From: Rhizobiaceae bacterium
GTDB lineage: Bacteria; Pseudomonadota; Alphaproteobacteria; Rhizobiales; Rhizobiaceae
Assembly: GCA_014238155.1 (NCBI GenBank)
Contig: JABABQ010000063.1
Span: 153,920-217,919 of the forward strand
Length of the DNA: 64,000 bases
Direction of reading: 5' to 3'
The notes under the pieces were generated by a model, which was given only the letters and a program-made list of their open reading frames with translations, was not told the DNA's origin and made no database searches. Below, in pieces: positions 50,853 to 61,186 of the stretch. Position numbers and translations under genes: made by a program. How positions within the stretch are numbered: the first letter of the stretch is position 1; each line of letters opens with the position of its first letter.

Positions 50853-51652
50853 GCAGCATCCAATCTCGCAGGTCTTGGAATCTTGGAGAACAAATTAAAG
50901 AAGTTGTTCGACGTTTGACGGCGAATGTCGGCTTCTTCCATCCCCCAAATTTCGGCCAGAACGCGTGCGGTATCCGCGACAAAAGCCGGCTCATTGCGTT
51001 TGCCACGATTGGGCACCGGAGCAAGATAAGGCGCGTCAGTTTCAACCAGAACCCGGTCGCGAGGCATATCACTGGCAATATCGCGAATATCCTGACTGTT
51101 CTTGAACGTCAAAATACCGGAAAACGACACGGTAAAACCCAGTTCGATACCGCATTCGGCCAGAGCACGAGTGGACGAGAAACAATGCAGGACGGCAGGA
51201 AACGCCCCTGCCCGCATTTCCTCAGTCAAAATTGACATCATGTCGCCATCAGCGCTGCGGGCGTGAATAACCAACGGCAGTCCGGTTTCGCGGGCCGCTG
51301 CAATGTGATTGCGGAAGCCTTGGGCCTGAGCGTCACGGGGAGATGTGTCATAATGGTAGTCCAGCCCAGCCTCGCCAATAGCAACAACCTTGGGATGTTG
51401 GCTCAACTCGACAAGTTGTTGGGGCGTAACATCTAGTTCTTCGTCAGCATTGTGCGGGTGAGTGCCTACAGAACAGAAAATATCTTCATAGCGTTCGGCG
51501 ATGGCCAATACCTGCTGAAATTTGCGCACTCTTGTGCAGATCGTGACCATCCGTTCAACACCCACATCGCGGGCACGCTGCACAACATCATCCAGTTCGG
51601 TGGCAAAATCTGGAAAATCCAGATGGCAGTGACTGTCTACAAGCATGCTCAT
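50849..51652 (-). CDS. tatD: TatD family hydrolase
   Basis: A 267-residue metal-dependent TIM-barrel nuclease family protein. Metal sites: [45 protein letters not shown] and [21 protein letters not shown]. The start could be either of two Met codons (MSM). It overlaps metG (upstream) and the MBL gene (downstream) by four bases each, so the three are probably co-translated. TatD proteins act in DNA repair and degradation. Confidence 0.92.
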   Translation of the reverse strand: MSMLVDSHCHLDFPDFATELDDVVQRARDVGVERMVTICTRVRKFQQVLAIAERYEDIFCSVGTHPHNADEELDVTPQQLVELSQHPKVVAIGEAGLDYHYDTSPRDAQAQGFRNHIAAARETGLPLVIHARSADGDMMSILTEEMRAGAFPAVLHCFSSTRALAECGIELGFTVSFSGILTFKNSQDIRDIASDMPRDRVLVETDAPYLAPVPNRGKRNEPAFVADTARVLAEIWGMEEADIRRQTSNNFFNLFSKIPRPARLDAA

Positions 51653-53190
51653 GTCGCAGCTTCGACATAGCGAGGGAAAACACCTTCCGGCTTTTCGATA
51701 ATTGTGGCCGAGTCGAGAAGGCCTGCAGCTCCCAGATGGGCAAACTGTCTTTGGTCGTCACTAATTTTCAACTGGTCCAGCAACTTGCCAGCACTTTCAG
51801 GAATAAATGCCTGACACAGGATTGCGACCTGACGAACAATTTCAGCAGTCACGAAAAGCACCGATTGCATGCGGGCAGGGTCAGTTTTCTTCAACCCCCA
51901 GGGTGCTTGCTCATCGAAATATTTGTTAGCTTCGTCCAGCACATGCCAGATTGCATCCAGAGCCTCGTTGGGAGCCGTCACATCAATCGCCAACCGACAT
52001 TTTTCCAACATTCCATCAGCCAGAGACAGCAAAGCCTCGTCGTCTGACGTCAATTCCCCTGCCCCGCCAACAGCACCGTCCAGATTCTTGAAGATCATCG
52101 ACAAAGACCGTTGTGCAAGATTGCCAAAATTGTTCGCCAGATCGGCATTGGTGTGGTTGACGATATCGCTGTGACTGTAACTGCCGTCGGAACCAAAACG
52201 CACCAAACGTTGGCAAAAATAGCGCAACTGGTCGACGCCATATTCTTCTACCATGCCAAATGGGCTTTCAACATTGCCCACAGACTTCGACATTTTCTCA
52301 CCATTGTTGAGTAAAAAGCCGTGGCTAAAAACTTTTTTGGGAACTGCAATTCCCGCCGACATCAGGAATGCCGGCCAATAAATCGCATGAAACCGGGTAA
52401 TGTCCTTGCCGATGACATGCAGGTCCGCAGGCCAGAACTTCCACAACTCACTCTCGATATCAGGATAGCCAGCACCGGTAATGTAATTGGTTAGCGCGTC
52501 CACCCAAACATACATGACGTGCTTGTCATCACCGGGAACTTTGACACCCCAGTCAAATGTCGTGCGGGAGATCGACAGATCGTTCAGTCCGCCTTTGACA
52601 AAATTGACGACTTCGTTACGGCGCGAATTCGGTAGAATGTAATCTGGAACGGTCTCATACAATTTCAGCAACTTGTCTTCATAAGCCGACAGGCGAAAAA
52701 AGTAACTTTCCTCATCCACCCATTCAACCGGCGACCCCTGCGGCCCAATACGGACTTTGTCGTCATTGACCGTCGTTTCAGCCTCTTCATAATAGGCTTC
52801 ATCGCGGATCGAATACCAACCGGAATAAACATCTTTGTAGATGTCTCCATTGGCGTCCATGGCTTTCCAGATAGCCTGACTGGAAACATGATGATCATCA
52901 TCTGACGTGCGGATGAAACGATCATATGAAACATTCAGTAGGTCGGTCATGCGTTGAAATTCATCAGAATTACGATCCGCCAGCTCGCGCGCGGTAACGC
53001 CCAGATCACGTGCCGTCTGCCACATTTTCTGACCATGAACATCCGTTCCAATCTGAAAAAGGGTTTGATAACCGTCGAGCCGCTTGAAACGGGCAATGGC
53101 ATCAGCACAGATAAATTCGTAGGCATGCCCGATATGAGGGGCTCCATTGGGATAGGAAATTGCCGTGGTGATGTAATAGGTCTTGGTCAT
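51649..53190 (-). CDS. metG: Methionyl-tRNA synthetase
   Basis: Class I synthetase charging initiator and elongator tRNA-Met, 513 residues from the ATG at 53190 ([26 protein letters not shown]). The HIGH motif is PHIGHAY, the KMSKS motif [11 protein letters not shown]. There is no C-terminal tRNA-binding dimerisation domain, as is normal for this length class. The 13-residue track extension is rejected. It overlaps tatD by four bases. Confidence 0.96.
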   Translation of the reverse strand: MTKTYYITTAISYPNGAPHIGHAYEFICADAIARFKRLDGYQTLFQIGTDVHGQKMWQTARDLGVTARELADRNSDEFQRMTDLLNVSYDRFIRTSDDDHHVSSQAIWKAMDANGDIYKDVYSGWYSIRDEAYYEEAETTVNDDKVRIGPQGSPVEWVDEESYFFRLSAYEDKLLKLYETVPDYILPNSRRNEVVNFVKGGLNDLSISRTTFDWGVKVPGDDKHVMYVWVDALTNYITGAGYPDIESELWKFWPADLHVIGKDITRFHAIYWPAFLMSAGIAVPKKVFSHGFLLNNGEKMSKSVGNVESPFGMVEEYGVDQLRYFCQRLVRFGSDGSYSHSDIVNHTNADLANNFGNLAQRSLSMIFKNLDGAVGGAGELTSDDEALLSLADGMLEKCRLAIDVTAPNEALDAIWHVLDEANKYFDEQAPWGLKKTDPARMQSVLFVTAEIVRQVAILCQAFIPESAGKLLDQLKISDDQRQFAHLGAAGLLDSATIIEKPEGVFPRYVEAAT

Positions 53191-53241
53191 GGTCGGGAAA
53201 ATTCCGGATGTAATAAGGCCTCGCCGCAATCAGCGGCAGTA

Positions 53242-54300
53242 TCAGGCTCGACGGTTACGTTCAAACAGATCGCCAAACATGGATAATATCACCTGTTTTT
53301 TGTCAAGATTGAAAGCATCTGCAAGCCTGCTGGAACGGATTGCCTTGTCCCACACGTCAGCCCAGCCCGCAAGCTCCGACGGGCTGCATTGTTGGTTTAT
53401 GCGAACCTGACTGCCAATCCAGCCAGTCACCAGGTCTTCGAACAGATGAAAGGCATCCTCCTGACCTCGCCGCGACAAATCTTCTGCAATCTTATGGACA
53501 GTACTCCAGTCGTTACCATCGCCAGTGGCACCGCGGGACATCAGCGTTTCAAATACGCCAAAATCCTTCATCATCGAAGATTCCAACAATTGTATGGTGC
53601 GACGCACTGACCCCTCCGATAATCCGATTGCCTTTTGGCGATCAGCATCGGATGCCTGAACCCTAAATTTGGATAATATTTCAGCAATGTTGTGATTAGC
53701 CAGCGGTTGCAAGGGCAATTGCTGACATCTCGACTTGATTGTCGCCAAAGGCCGCCCAGTGGCATGAGACAGCACGAAAAACAATGACTTTTTGGGTGGT
53801 TCTTCAAGGATTTTTAGCAGCGCATTTGCCGCACTTGCATTCATATCATCAATGGCATCGACAATTGTGATCCGCCATCCCCCTGCACCGGCAGTCATGC
53901 CATAAAAACCCTGCGTGCGCCTGATTTCCTCAACAGATAATTGCGACTTGAAACGTTTGGCTTTTGGGTCCCACGGGCGTGTTAGATGCAGCAATTGTGG
54001 ATGCGCACCCTGCGCCACCTGACGGTGGGTGTCAGTTGAAAAAGTGTCCGGATCAAAATCTTGGGCCAGATTTTCCGGCTGTGGGTTGTTGAACAAGAAC
54101 TTGGCAAACAACACCGCCAGAGAAGCCTTGCCGATACCGCGAAGTCCGCTCAGCAGCCATGCATGATGCATTCGTCCCGAGCGGTAACTGTCAAACAATT
54201 GCCTTAACGCGTCGTCATGCCCCAGGAGAAATTCGCATTGAGACGGATCGGGTATGCTATCAATTTTGTCAGCAATCGGACGTTCATCAATATCGATCAT
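53242..54300 (-). CDS. holB: DNA polymerase III subunit delta prime
   Basis: Clamp-loader subunit, 352 residues, AAA+ fold. [26 protein letters not shown] is the P-loop region. [26 protein letters not shown] is the classical delta-prime segment, and [14 protein letters not shown] carries the SRC motif (sensor 1). It overlaps tmk by four bases, the usual tmk-holB pair. An intact zinc module is not evident, as in many alphaproteobacteria. Confidence 0.95.
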   Translation of the reverse strand: MIDIDERPIADKIDSIPDPSQCEFLLGHDDALRQLFDSYRSGRMHHAWLLSGLRGIGKASLAVLFAKFLFNNPQPENLAQDFDPDTFSTDTHRQVAQGAHPQLLHLTRPWDPKAKRFKSQLSVEEIRRTQGFYGMTAGAGGWRITIVDAIDDMNASAANALLKILEEPPKKSLFFVLSHATGRPLATIKSRCQQLPLQPLANHNIAEILSKFRVQASDADRQKAIGLSEGSVRRTIQLLESSMMKDFGVFETLMSRGATGDGNDWSTVHKIAEDLSRRGQEDAFHLFEDLVTGWIGSQVRINQQCSPSELAGWADVWDKAIRSSRLADAFNLDKKQVILSMFGDLFERNRRA

Positions 54301-54950
54301 GACACGTCAGCTGTTTCTAAATGGGCCAGATAGGCATCAATCGTTGCGTCAACCATGGCGCTGACTTCTTTGAGAGATTTGCTGGCATCGATAACGACAC
54401 AGCGGTCGGGTTCACTTCTGGCGATATCGAGAAATCCGCGGCGACGCTTTCTTTGCATCGCCAGATCTTCGCTTTCAAAGCGGTCCGGGCCGTCTTCAGC
54501 CCAAACATCCGCCGCCCGTTTCAGTCCCAGTTCCGGTGCCAGATCAAATATCAGCGTAAGATCGGGGCGAGCACCCTCAGTCACGGCCTTTTCCATCGAC
54601 AGGATGAAATCCAGATCCACACCACCCGATACGCCCTGATAGACCCTGCTTGAATCCATAAACCGGTCACACAATACAATAATGCCACTTTCCAGCGCTG
54701 GTTTGATGAGGTGTTCGACATTGTCGCTACGGGCGGCGGCAAAAAGCACCGCCTCCATATCTGTGCCAAATGCTTTTGCTGCACCGGAAAGCACCACATG
54801 GCGGACCGCTTCGGCGCCCGGTGACCCGCCCGGTTCTCGTGTCACCAGAACTTTGTGTCCCAATTTTCCCAGACGACTGGCAAGTCTCTTGATCTGCGTG
54901 GATTTCCCCGCTCCCTCGCCACCTTCAAAAGTGATAAAATGCCCGCGCAA
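54297..54950 (-). CDS. tmk: Thymidylate kinase
   Basis: Phosphorylates dTMP to dTDP. 217 residues with the P-loop [30 protein letters not shown], the DR-x motif [14 protein letters not shown] and a lid region [14 protein letters not shown]. It is followed by holB in a four-base overlap and lies 82 bases downstream of the carboxypeptidase gene. Confidence 0.96.
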   Translation of the reverse strand: MRGHFITFEGGEGAGKSTQIKRLASRLGKLGHKVLVTREPGGSPGAEAVRHVVLSGAAKAFGTDMEAVLFAAARSDNVEHLIKPALESGIIVLCDRFMDSSRVYQGVSGGVDLDFILSMEKAVTEGARPDLTLIFDLAPELGLKRAADVWAEDGPDRFESEDLAMQRKRRRGFLDIARSEPDRCVVIDASKSLKEVSAMVDATIDAYLAHLETADVS

Positions 54951-55032
54951 TGTTTCCGACCCGCCAGTATAAACGGTCTTGGTTTAACTCAACATCGCAG
55001 CGATTGCGAGTATTGAGATGAAAATCATCGTG

Positions 55033-56208
55033 TTATTCAAAGCGAAATACGCTCAGAATCAACTCCTGAGCAGCGTCCATGGCCCGTTGGGTGAGTGTCC
55101 CTTCACCAACATCTTCAGCCGCAAATAGCGGTGTCTCCTGACTGACTTTTCCATCGATCATGACCTGCAGTTTAGCCAATTTATCGCCTGCCTCTACAGG
55201 TGCCATGACGGGACCTGTGAATACAATGTGAGCCTTCAAGCGATCCTGAAATCCTATTGGAACGAATATGCGAAGCGGCCCCTGCGCCTTTAATTCAACA
55301 CCAGACTTTTCACCACCATACAGCGAGGCCTTACCAACCACCTCTCCTTCGGCAAACAGGTCAATGGGTTTGAAAGCCCGAAACGACCAGCGCATCAGCT
55401 TTACAGCTTCCCCTGAACGCTCTCGCTTGGATGCTATGCCATTCAGCACCATGATGATACGGCGTCCGTTTTGTTCAGCCGACCCCACCATCCCATAACC
55501 AGACGCCTCTGTGTAACCGGTTTTCAATCCATCAGCTCCCGCCACCTTTCCGAGAATCGGATTGCGGTTGCGTTGATTGACCTTGTTCCACTTAAATTCC
55601 GGTTCGGCATAGATTTTATACAGTTCGGGATAGGTCTTAATGATATGCCGGGCCAGATAAGCCAAATCACGTGCTGTCACCCTTTGGTCGGGGTCGGGCA
55701 GGCCTGTGGAATTGGTGAAGGTGGAAGTTTCCAGCCCGATTTTTCGAGCCCGAATGTTCATCAATCCGGCAAAAGCTTCCTCTGAACCGGCCATGCCCTC
55801 AGCGATGGCCATTGCCGCATCATTTCCCGACTGAACTATGACCCCGCGAATGAGATCCTCCAAACGGATATCAGAATTCAGTGCGGCAAACATGGTGGAG
55901 CCACCGGAATTGGCACCTCCACGACGCCACACGTCCTGAGAGATGTTAAAGAGAGTTTCAAAGTTCAATTCGCCAGTGGTAATCGCGTTGAACACCACTT
56001 CCATGGTCATCATCTTTGCCATCGAAGCAGGTGGCATCAATTCATCGGCATTTTTTTGGAAAAGCACCGAACCGCTGTCGAAATCCATCAACAACGCCTG
56101 TTTGGCTTTTGTTTGAAAACTTTGCCCGAGCGCCGGCGAGACCATGCACAGGATTGCAATTGCGCATAACCAGTTCAACATTCGATTGCTTGCTCGTGCA
56201 CCAGACAT
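55033..56208 (-). CDS. dacA: D-alanyl-D-alanine carboxypeptidase (DacA/PBP5 type)
   Basis: Periplasmic penicillin-binding protein trimming peptidoglycan stem peptides, 391 residues. The signal peptide (NRMLNWLCAIAILCMVSPALG) is followed by the catalytic SxxK (PPASMAKMMTMEV), SxN (VIVQSGNDAAMAIAEG) and KTG (GLKTGYTEASGYG) motifs, then a C-terminal PBP5-associated beta domain. The ATG at 56208 is preferred (GAGG upstream); the track ORF is 14 residues longer. Adjacent to rlpA. Confidence 0.93.
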   Translation of the reverse strand: MSGARASNRMLNWLCAIAILCMVSPALGQSFQTKAKQALLMDFDSGSVLFQKNADELMPPASMAKMMTMEVVFNAITTGELNFETLFNISQDVWRRGGANSGGSTMFAALNSDIRLEDLIRGVIVQSGNDAAMAIAEGMAGSEEAFAGLMNIRARKIGLETSTFTNSTGLPDPDQRVTARDLAYLARHIIKTYPELYKIYAEPEFKWNKVNQRNRNPILGKVAGADGLKTGYTEASGYGMVGSAEQNGRRIIMVLNGIASKRERSGEAVKLMRWSFRAFKPIDLFAEGEVVGKASLYGGEKSGVELKAQGPLRIFVPIGFQDRLKAHIVFTGPVMAPVEAGDKLAKLQVMIDGKVSQETPLFAAEDVGEGTLTQRAMDAAQELILSVFRFE

Positions 56209-56359
56209 CCTACTTACCTCAATGTGTCGCAGCTCAGACAGTCGCCCCAATTGTTGGAATCTTATGTGGCAATTGCCTGGAGTTCAACAGGCCGCAACAA
56301 TTCGGCCATCATCAAATCACTATACGCGCCCGGCAGCCCATTACCGAGCGGTCGTTATG

Positions 56360-57166
56360 CTATTTTTTCGCCAGGCGCAGGCCGAGGGTGGAATCCTGAT
56401 CTTTTTCAATTCCAATGGCCTCAAGTGCCACTGCAAACGGATCATTCTTGCGAAATTTATGAGATATGCTTCCAGTGGTCAGATCTGCCAGCCGGATGAT
56501 CGATGGACGCCGACGATTTCGTTGAATGCGCGAAGCAACATCCATATCCAACATTGTGCCTGCCGGCTCAGTTCTGAAACTCGAGGCCAGCATTTTATGG
56601 TCACGGCCGTGCAAAGGCGCCTGCTTGATGTATTCAACGCGCACGCGGGTTACACCGAGATGCTGATAGTTCAGCATTTCTGACGCCCTGGCGGACAGAT
56701 CGATAATCCGACCATCATGATAGGGTCCCCTGTCATTAACCCGCACAACCAGAGAACGTCCATTTGCCAGATTTGTTACCCTGGCATAACTCGGCAACGG
56801 AAAAGTCGGATGCGCAGCAGTCAGCGCGTATTGGTCATAGATTTCACCATTGGCCGTTAGTCGGCCATGGAAATTTGGTCCATACCATGAGGCCTGACCT
56901 GTGCGATCATAACCAAAGTCTTCCTGCGGTGTGTACCATTTGCCCCGGATCTTGTAGGGACGCCCAATCTGGCGGCGGCCACCACCTTTGCGCACTTTGC
57001 GAGATGTGGTTACCCGCGGACTGGCGGCAACACCGTAAGCGTCTTCGGAAAATTTGACTTTTTTGTTGATATGCGAGCCACCGGATCCGTACAATCCGAC
57101 TCCTCCGCAACCTACAACTCCGCCCCCGAGCAACACCAATGCCAACAGATTGGTTTTGAGGCCCAT
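56360..57166 (-). CDS. rlpA: Septal ring lytic transglycosylase RlpA family lipoprotein
   Basis: A lipoprotein of 268 residues. The signal peptide ends in the lipobox GGVVGCGG (Cys20 after the ATG at 57166). A basic linker leads to the RlpA double-psi beta-barrel: GQASWYGPNFHGRLTANGEIYDQ, ALTAAHPTFPLPSYARVTNLANGRSL and VRVNDRGPYHDGRIIDLS with the catalytic Asp. No SPOR domain is present. It probably cleaves glycan strands at the septum or envelope, next to the carboxypeptidase gene. Confidence 0.93.
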   Translation of the reverse strand: MGLKTNLLALVLLGGGVVGCGGVGLYGSGGSHINKKVKFSEDAYGVAASPRVTTSRKVRKGGGRRQIGRPYKIRGKWYTPQEDFGYDRTGQASWYGPNFHGRLTANGEIYDQYALTAAHPTFPLPSYARVTNLANGRSLVVRVNDRGPYHDGRIIDLSARASEMLNYQHLGVTRVRVEYIKQAPLHGRDHKMLASSFRTEPAGTMLDMDVASRIQRNRRRPSIIRLADLTTGSISHKFRKNDPFAVALEAIGIEKDQDSTLGLRLAKK

Positions 57167-57572
57167 GAGCACTCACCCTCAACGCAATACAACAACGGTT
57201 TGTAATTAGGATGTTCTGATTACAATCGCGTTAATTCGGCATTCCTCTGGCTAAGTGTCCACCACCGGACCGCCATTCAACAGGCGCTATACTGGTAAAA
57301 GATCAACGTGGGAATTCACACCAAATGTCATGGTCAGCTCTCACATGCGAAATTTCGCAGTCATCTGATAACCATTCATTTTCAATGCCTAAGGAATAGT
57401 GCGCATGTCATGAGAAAGCACCCCTGCCACATCATGACAACTGAGGGAGGCAAGCTCTTCCGAAGTAACAATTGCAACCAGGATCGAGGCGCCCTTTGAT
57501 CCTGGTTGTTTTTTTAGGAGCGCCGTCCGATGTTTGGAAATGGACAATTTATTCCAATTTCAACCGGCATCA
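57167..57572 (+). other. Gap with an orphan + strand terminator; possible small RNA
   Basis: No protein gene is credible in these 406 bases; the ORF at 57308-57499 runs into the terminator and has no family features. Because both neighbours (rlpA and the dioxygenase gene) are on the - strand, the + strand terminator at 57475-57515 must end some other transcript. A short RNA starting somewhere after about 57290 (TATACT at 57288) is the simplest reading, but the promoter is not clear. Confidence 0.4.
57475..57515 (+). terminator. Strong intrinsic terminator on the + strand
   Basis: CAACCAGGATC-gaggcgcccttt-GATCCTGGTTG is a perfect eleven-base-pair stem followed by seven T residues. On the opposite strand no T-run follows, so it works for + strand transcription only. 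Confidence 0.85.
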
Positions 57573-57923
57573 TCATCTGCCGAAACTGGACAGGTTAAGC
57601 TCCAGCATTTCTCCCATCCACATGGCGTGTTGAGTATGGTCTGCCAACACATCGTCGCTTTGCCCGTGGAGAAATACAGTCAAATCCCCTCGATTGACAG
57701 ATAACCACGGAACCACTTCTCCAAACTGTTTGCGGGAGATCAGTAGTTGACAGCTCCAGCGTGGATGCGGCCCCACGGGTTTTTGATGCATTCTACCCAT
57801 CGTGAGGCCGAATTTGGAACTGGCCTCTTCGCACAATTTGCGAGCCGCATCGATGCTCGATTCATCGAAATAGACATGGGCATGAAATTCGGCAAATCCA
57901 GACACAATACGTACTCCTTTCAC
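57573..57923 (-). CDS. DOPA 4,5-dioxygenase family protein
   Basis: A 116-residue protein of the small DOPA 4,5-dioxygenase family (extradiol ring-cleavage fold). Conserved His-containing segments: FAEFHAHVYFDE, PVGPHPRWSCQLLI and LHGQSDDVLADHTQHAMWMGE. AGGAGGT six bases before a GTG at 57923 decides the start; the track ORF begins eight codons earlier at a TTG. The true bacterial substrate is unknown. Confidence 0.87.
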   Translation of the reverse strand: MKGVRIVSGFAEFHAHVYFDESSIDAARKLCEEASSKFGLTMGRMHQKPVGPHPRWSCQLLISRKQFGEVVPWLSVNRGDLTVFLHGQSDDVLADHTQHAMWMGEMLELNLSSFGR

Positions 57924-58022
57924 GCAGCCACCTCCTAATGACCCCAAAACTGATCGGTGATCAAGCTTTCACATGAGTGCACCGCAGGTTGCTGCCGGTA
58001 TTCCAAATTACAGGTCTTCTGG

Positions 58023-58691
58023 TCAAACTGCCAATGGTTCTACCAGACTGGCACCACTGGCTCTGCTTGAATTTACCTCACGTCCAACAGGGTAGCTGAC
58101 AAACTCCCCTCCTCTGTTGACATCAAGCAGCTTTCGAGCATCGTCCACCGATGTATCCGCAGAAAGCCAGTCTGACCAACTGGCCTCGCCCAGCACGATG
58201 GGCATCCTGTGATGCAGGTGCTCAATCGCTGGGTGAGCTTCAGCTGTTAAAACTGTGCAAGAAATTATGTCAAGATTACTGTTATGTGCCCAAAGCCCGG
58301 CAAACAAAAACGGTGGTTTATCCAGCAGATGGATAACATGCGGATCTTTGCCACCATCGTCGGATTTAGTCCATTCGAAATAACCAGATGCCGGTATCAA
58401 ACATCTTTTGCTTTTGAAAGCCTCACGAAAAGAAGATTTTTCATGCGCCGTTTCAGAGCGCGCGTTAAACAGCGGATATTTTGGGATTTCCTTCGCCCAG
58501 AACGGAACCAGCCACCATCGTCCATCCCGAACCACGATTTCATCATCTGAAAGGCTCAAAAAGCCAACTTGTTGAGTTGGTGCGATATTGAAACGCGGCG
58601 GATCATTACGGCCAGTGGCACTGGTCGGAATTAGATCTATGGCGTCGTGGATTTCAGCCCAACTATACTCAAGAATAAAGCGCCCACACAT
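58023..58691 (-). CDS. SOS response-associated peptidase (SRAP/YedK family)
   Basis: A 222-residue SRAP protein, which crosslinks to abasic sites in single-stranded DNA. It starts at the ATG for MCGRF so that Cys2 becomes the N-terminal nucleophile; the longer track start is rejected. Other active-site segments: PLFNARSETAHEKSSFREAF (Asn), PASGYFEWTK (Glu) and IEHLHHRMPIVL (His). No clear GTTC-N7-GTTC box precedes the gene, despite the family name. Confidence 0.94.
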   Translation of the reverse strand: MCGRFILEYSWAEIHDAIDLIPTSATGRNDPPRFNIAPTQQVGFLSLSDDEIVVRDGRWWLVPFWAKEIPKYPLFNARSETAHEKSSFREAFKSKRCLIPASGYFEWTKSDDGGKDPHVIHLLDKPPFLFAGLWAHNSNLDIISCTVLTAEAHPAIEHLHHRMPIVLGEASWSDWLSADTSVDDARKLLDVNRGGEFVSYPVGREVNSSRASGASLVEPLAV

Positions 58692-58841
58692 GCCACAAGT
58701 CTTGCGCATCTGGTGTTAAAATGAAAGGGCTAGAGGTTCACCAGACGATCTCGGAAGCGGGAAAATGCCCCAGAAAACAAGTTAGCAGCCGCCTCAATTG
58801 GCGAACTCAATTCGCAGACAGGGGTGATCGTTTCTCGCCTA

Positions 58842-59297
58842 TCACTCGCGTTGCAACTGACCATGATCTGCAAACAAGGTTTCCCACCCGACCCGCTTTG
58901 TATTTCCATTCGTCAAATAAACGTATCCTGTTAATCGGGCATGATTATCCAGATCAGATTCAATCAGATAGGTCGCATCATAATGGTTTCCTTCATGTTG
59001 AAAATTAACTCGCAAGACTGATTGTTTACCTGTAGCTGAATCGGCCAATCTCCCAACGCCGGTGGCATCGAACCCGGATATTGATCGGTGAACCATCAAA
59101 GTGTCATTACTTTTGATAAGCCGGACCCGCCCCACATATGTGACATCACCGTCCGGTCGTTTACCTATGACAACGTAAGTGCCTTCGAGAAATTCATATG
59201 ACAATACAGCATCGACAGCATCTAAATTGGTGACACTGAGTATCATTGCAAAAGCAGCGGCAAGACAAATTTTTGCCTGAAAATACATCTCGCTCAT
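58842..59297 (-). CDS. Exported protein of unknown function
   Basis: A 151-residue protein with a hydrophobic N-terminus (KICLAAAFAMILSVTNLDAVDA) that looks like a signal peptide. A beta-rich domain follows (LEGTYVVIGKRPDGDVTYVGRVRLIK, DNHARLTGYVYLTNG). The ATG at 59297 was chosen so that the signal peptide is near the start; the track ORF is 42 residues longer. I recognise a conserved alphaproteobacterial pattern but no named function. Confidence 0.7.
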   Translation of the reverse strand: MSEMYFQAKICLAAAFAMILSVTNLDAVDAVLSYEFLEGTYVVIGKRPDGDVTYVGRVRLIKSNDTLMVHRSISGFDATGVGRLADSATGKQSVLRVNFQHEGNHYDATYLIESDLDNHARLTGYVYLTNGNTKRVGWETLFADHGQLQRE

Positions 59298-59489
59298 GTC
59301 CGGTTTAAAGTTGGGTTTGGGCAAAAATGGTTTCAATATCACATCCCCGCATTCGGTTGATCTGAAGACGCGCAATTTGCTACACTGGGATGAAAATAAA
59401 GGTGCTCTTCGATTCAGTTGCAATCAAGTGACAGCTCCAATTATTGGGGCTCTCGGACAAAATTCGGGGCCAGACCAAGGCACAAATTC

Positions 59490-60185
59490 ATGTTAAGCGT
59501 TGCTGCAAAACTATTTGCCCTCATCCATCTGCTGGCACTTATTCTGCCACTATCAGCATCGGCTCAGCGCGCTCCAACCTCTGTTGAGGCAGATAGTTAT
59601 ATCGGATTGCACAAGGCAGCACATGAAAACGATCTGGAGTCGCTGAAGATCCATATTGATGGTGGTGGCGATGTGAACGCCCGCGATGGTTATGGTCGAA
59701 CACCAGCTCACGTGGCTGCATTTGCCTCAAATGATGAAATTGTCCGCATATTGGCTGAAGCTGGTGCAGACATGAACGCGTTGGAGGCAGGCCTTTACGA
59801 TGTCGTGACCATCGCTGCGGTGGCCAATGATCCCGAATTGATGTCGCTGGCAATAGAAGTCGGCAATGATCCGGGCCTGACCACTAGCATTTATGACGGC
59901 ACCGCGTTGATTGCTGCCTCTCATCTTGGGCATCATGAAGTCGTCAAACGGCTCATAGACGCTGGTGCACCGCTCGATCATATCAACAATCTGAGATGGA
60001 CAGCGCTGATTGAGGCGGTTGTGCTGGGAGATGGCGGCCCCAATCATATCGCGACAGTGAGAGCATTGGTCAGTGCCGGTGCTGACATATCAATCGGCGA
60101 CCGGGACGGCACCACACCTATGCAACACGCCATCTCTCGCGGGTACACCGAAATCGCCTCCATCATCGCCACAGCGCGCCCATAG
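59490..60185 (+). CDS. Exported ankyrin-repeat protein
   Basis: A 231-residue protein with a signal peptide (LFALIHLLALILPLSASA) followed by about five ankyrin repeats: GLHKAAHENDLESLKIHIDGGGDVNARD, GRTPAHVAAFASNDEIVRILAEAGADMNA, TALIAASHLGHHEVVKRLIDAGAPLD, a longer variant, and GTTPMQHAISRGYTEIASII. The ATG at 59490 is used rather than 59418 to expose the signal peptide. It is probably a periplasmic binding protein whose partner is unknown. Confidence 0.85.
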   Translation: MLSVAAKLFALIHLLALILPLSASAQRAPTSVEADSYIGLHKAAHENDLESLKIHIDGGGDVNARDGYGRTPAHVAAFASNDEIVRILAEAGADMNALEAGLYDVVTIAAVANDPELMSLAIEVGNDPGLTTSIYDGTALIAASHLGHHEVVKRLIDAGAPLDHINNLRWTALIEAVVLGDGGPNHIATVRALVSAGADISIGDRDGTTPMQHAISRGYTEIASIIATARP

Positions 60186-60362
60186 TTAGCCGCATTGACG
60201 GTCCTAACGACCTGCTCATGCAAGCCTGTTTCATTTCAATTGCTTCAATACGACCTGCTGCGCTGCAACAATTGCAACATTTCCCCGTCAGTTCTGAAAT
60301 CTGGCTGAAACAGCCGCCTGTCATATGTGTTCCATCGACTAACAACACATGGAGCGAATATC

Positions 60363-60590
60363 GTGACTTACCTGACCTTTACTTCAGTCCCTCATTCGCG
60401 GGTTTCTTTTCTGCAGATGATGGCAAACTACTTCGAAAAACGAAGAGAAAATGCAGCGCGGAGACAAACTGTTCATGCCTTAAACAGCTTGGGCAATCAT
60501 GCGTTACAAGATCTGGCAATTGATCGATCGGAAATCTTCTCAGCCGCTTATGTCACTCCCAACGATCGCAAACGCGGGTTCATGAAATGA
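60363..60590 (+). CDS. DUF1127 domain small protein
   Basis: A 75-residue protein with a GTG start (GGAGCGA upstream). It is basic in the middle (FEKRRENAARRQTVHAL) and has the DUF1127 motif SLGNHALQDLAIDRSEIFSAAY, with Ala replacing the usual Gly in DIGI. Its stop overlaps the start of the next gene by four bases, so it is probably translated together with the acetyltransferase. Confidence 0.78.
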   Translation: MTYLTFTSVPHSRVSFLQMMANYFEKRRENAARRQTVHALNSLGNHALQDLAIDRSEIFSAAYVTPNDRKRGFMK

Positions 60591-61186
60591 GCCAGTTCGC
60601 GATCGACAGCACGGCTGCTCAATTTTTCTCCAGTAAAGTTGAGCAGCCCGCCTCCCCCACATCAAATTACCCGACCCTGGGAGCAGACTATCCTTCCATT
60701 CGACAGATGACGGCTGGTGATCCAGATCTGCTCAAGGGATTTTTCAACAATCTCACAGCTGAATCCCGGTTCTCGCGATTTATGACGCCCTTTTCGGAAG
60801 TTCCACCTTCGTTGGTCCGTATTCTTTCTGCCGTTCGGCCGCCGTATCACTATGCTTATGCAGCGACAATTGGCACTGGCCGTCAAACCAAAATGGTCGG
60901 TGAAGTCAGATACGTGACAGTCGATTTCGACAATTCCACAGCTGAGTTTGCTGTTGCGGTTGCTGATGAGTGGCAGGGCATGGGATTGGCACGCAAATTG
61001 TTGCAAAAAATCGAGATGGTTGCGGAGGAAACCGGCATTTGCACTCTCGTCGGAATCACATTGAGATCGAATACGGCAATGTTGGAACTGGCTCGACGGG
61101 CCGGATACAAATTGAAACCCGATCCTTGTGAAGCGCGAGCGGTTAAATTGGTCAAACAGATATCGGTAACGCCTCTGGTTCATTGA
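60587..61186 (+). CDS. GNAT family N-acetyltransferase
   Basis: A 199-residue acetyltransferase. The CoA-binding motif is VADEWQGMGLARKLLQKIEMVAEE, with SNTAMLELARRAGYKL afterwards and MVGEVRYV before. The N-terminal ~40 residues form an extension before IRQMTAGDPDLLKGFFNNL. It overlaps the DUF1127 gene by four bases (ATGA). The acyl acceptor is not deducible. Confidence 0.9.
   Translation: MSQFAIDSTAAQFFSSKVEQPASPTSNYPTLGADYPSIRQMTAGDPDLLKGFFNNLTAESRFSRFMTPFSEVPPSLVRILSAVRPPYHYAYAATIGTGRQTKMVGEVRYVTVDFDNSTAEFAVAVADEWQGMGLARKLLQKIEMVAEETGICTLVGITLRSNTAMLELARRAGYKLKPDPCEARAVKLVKQISVTPLVH

Noticed and set aside
57308-57499. 63-residue + strand ORF
   Set aside because: Ends inside the terminator hairpin and has no recognisable features; the region reads better as a non-coding transcript.
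58692-58760. SOS box in front of the SRAP gene
   Set aside because: Only a single GTTC with GATC at the second position was seen, which does not meet GTTC-N7-GTTC.
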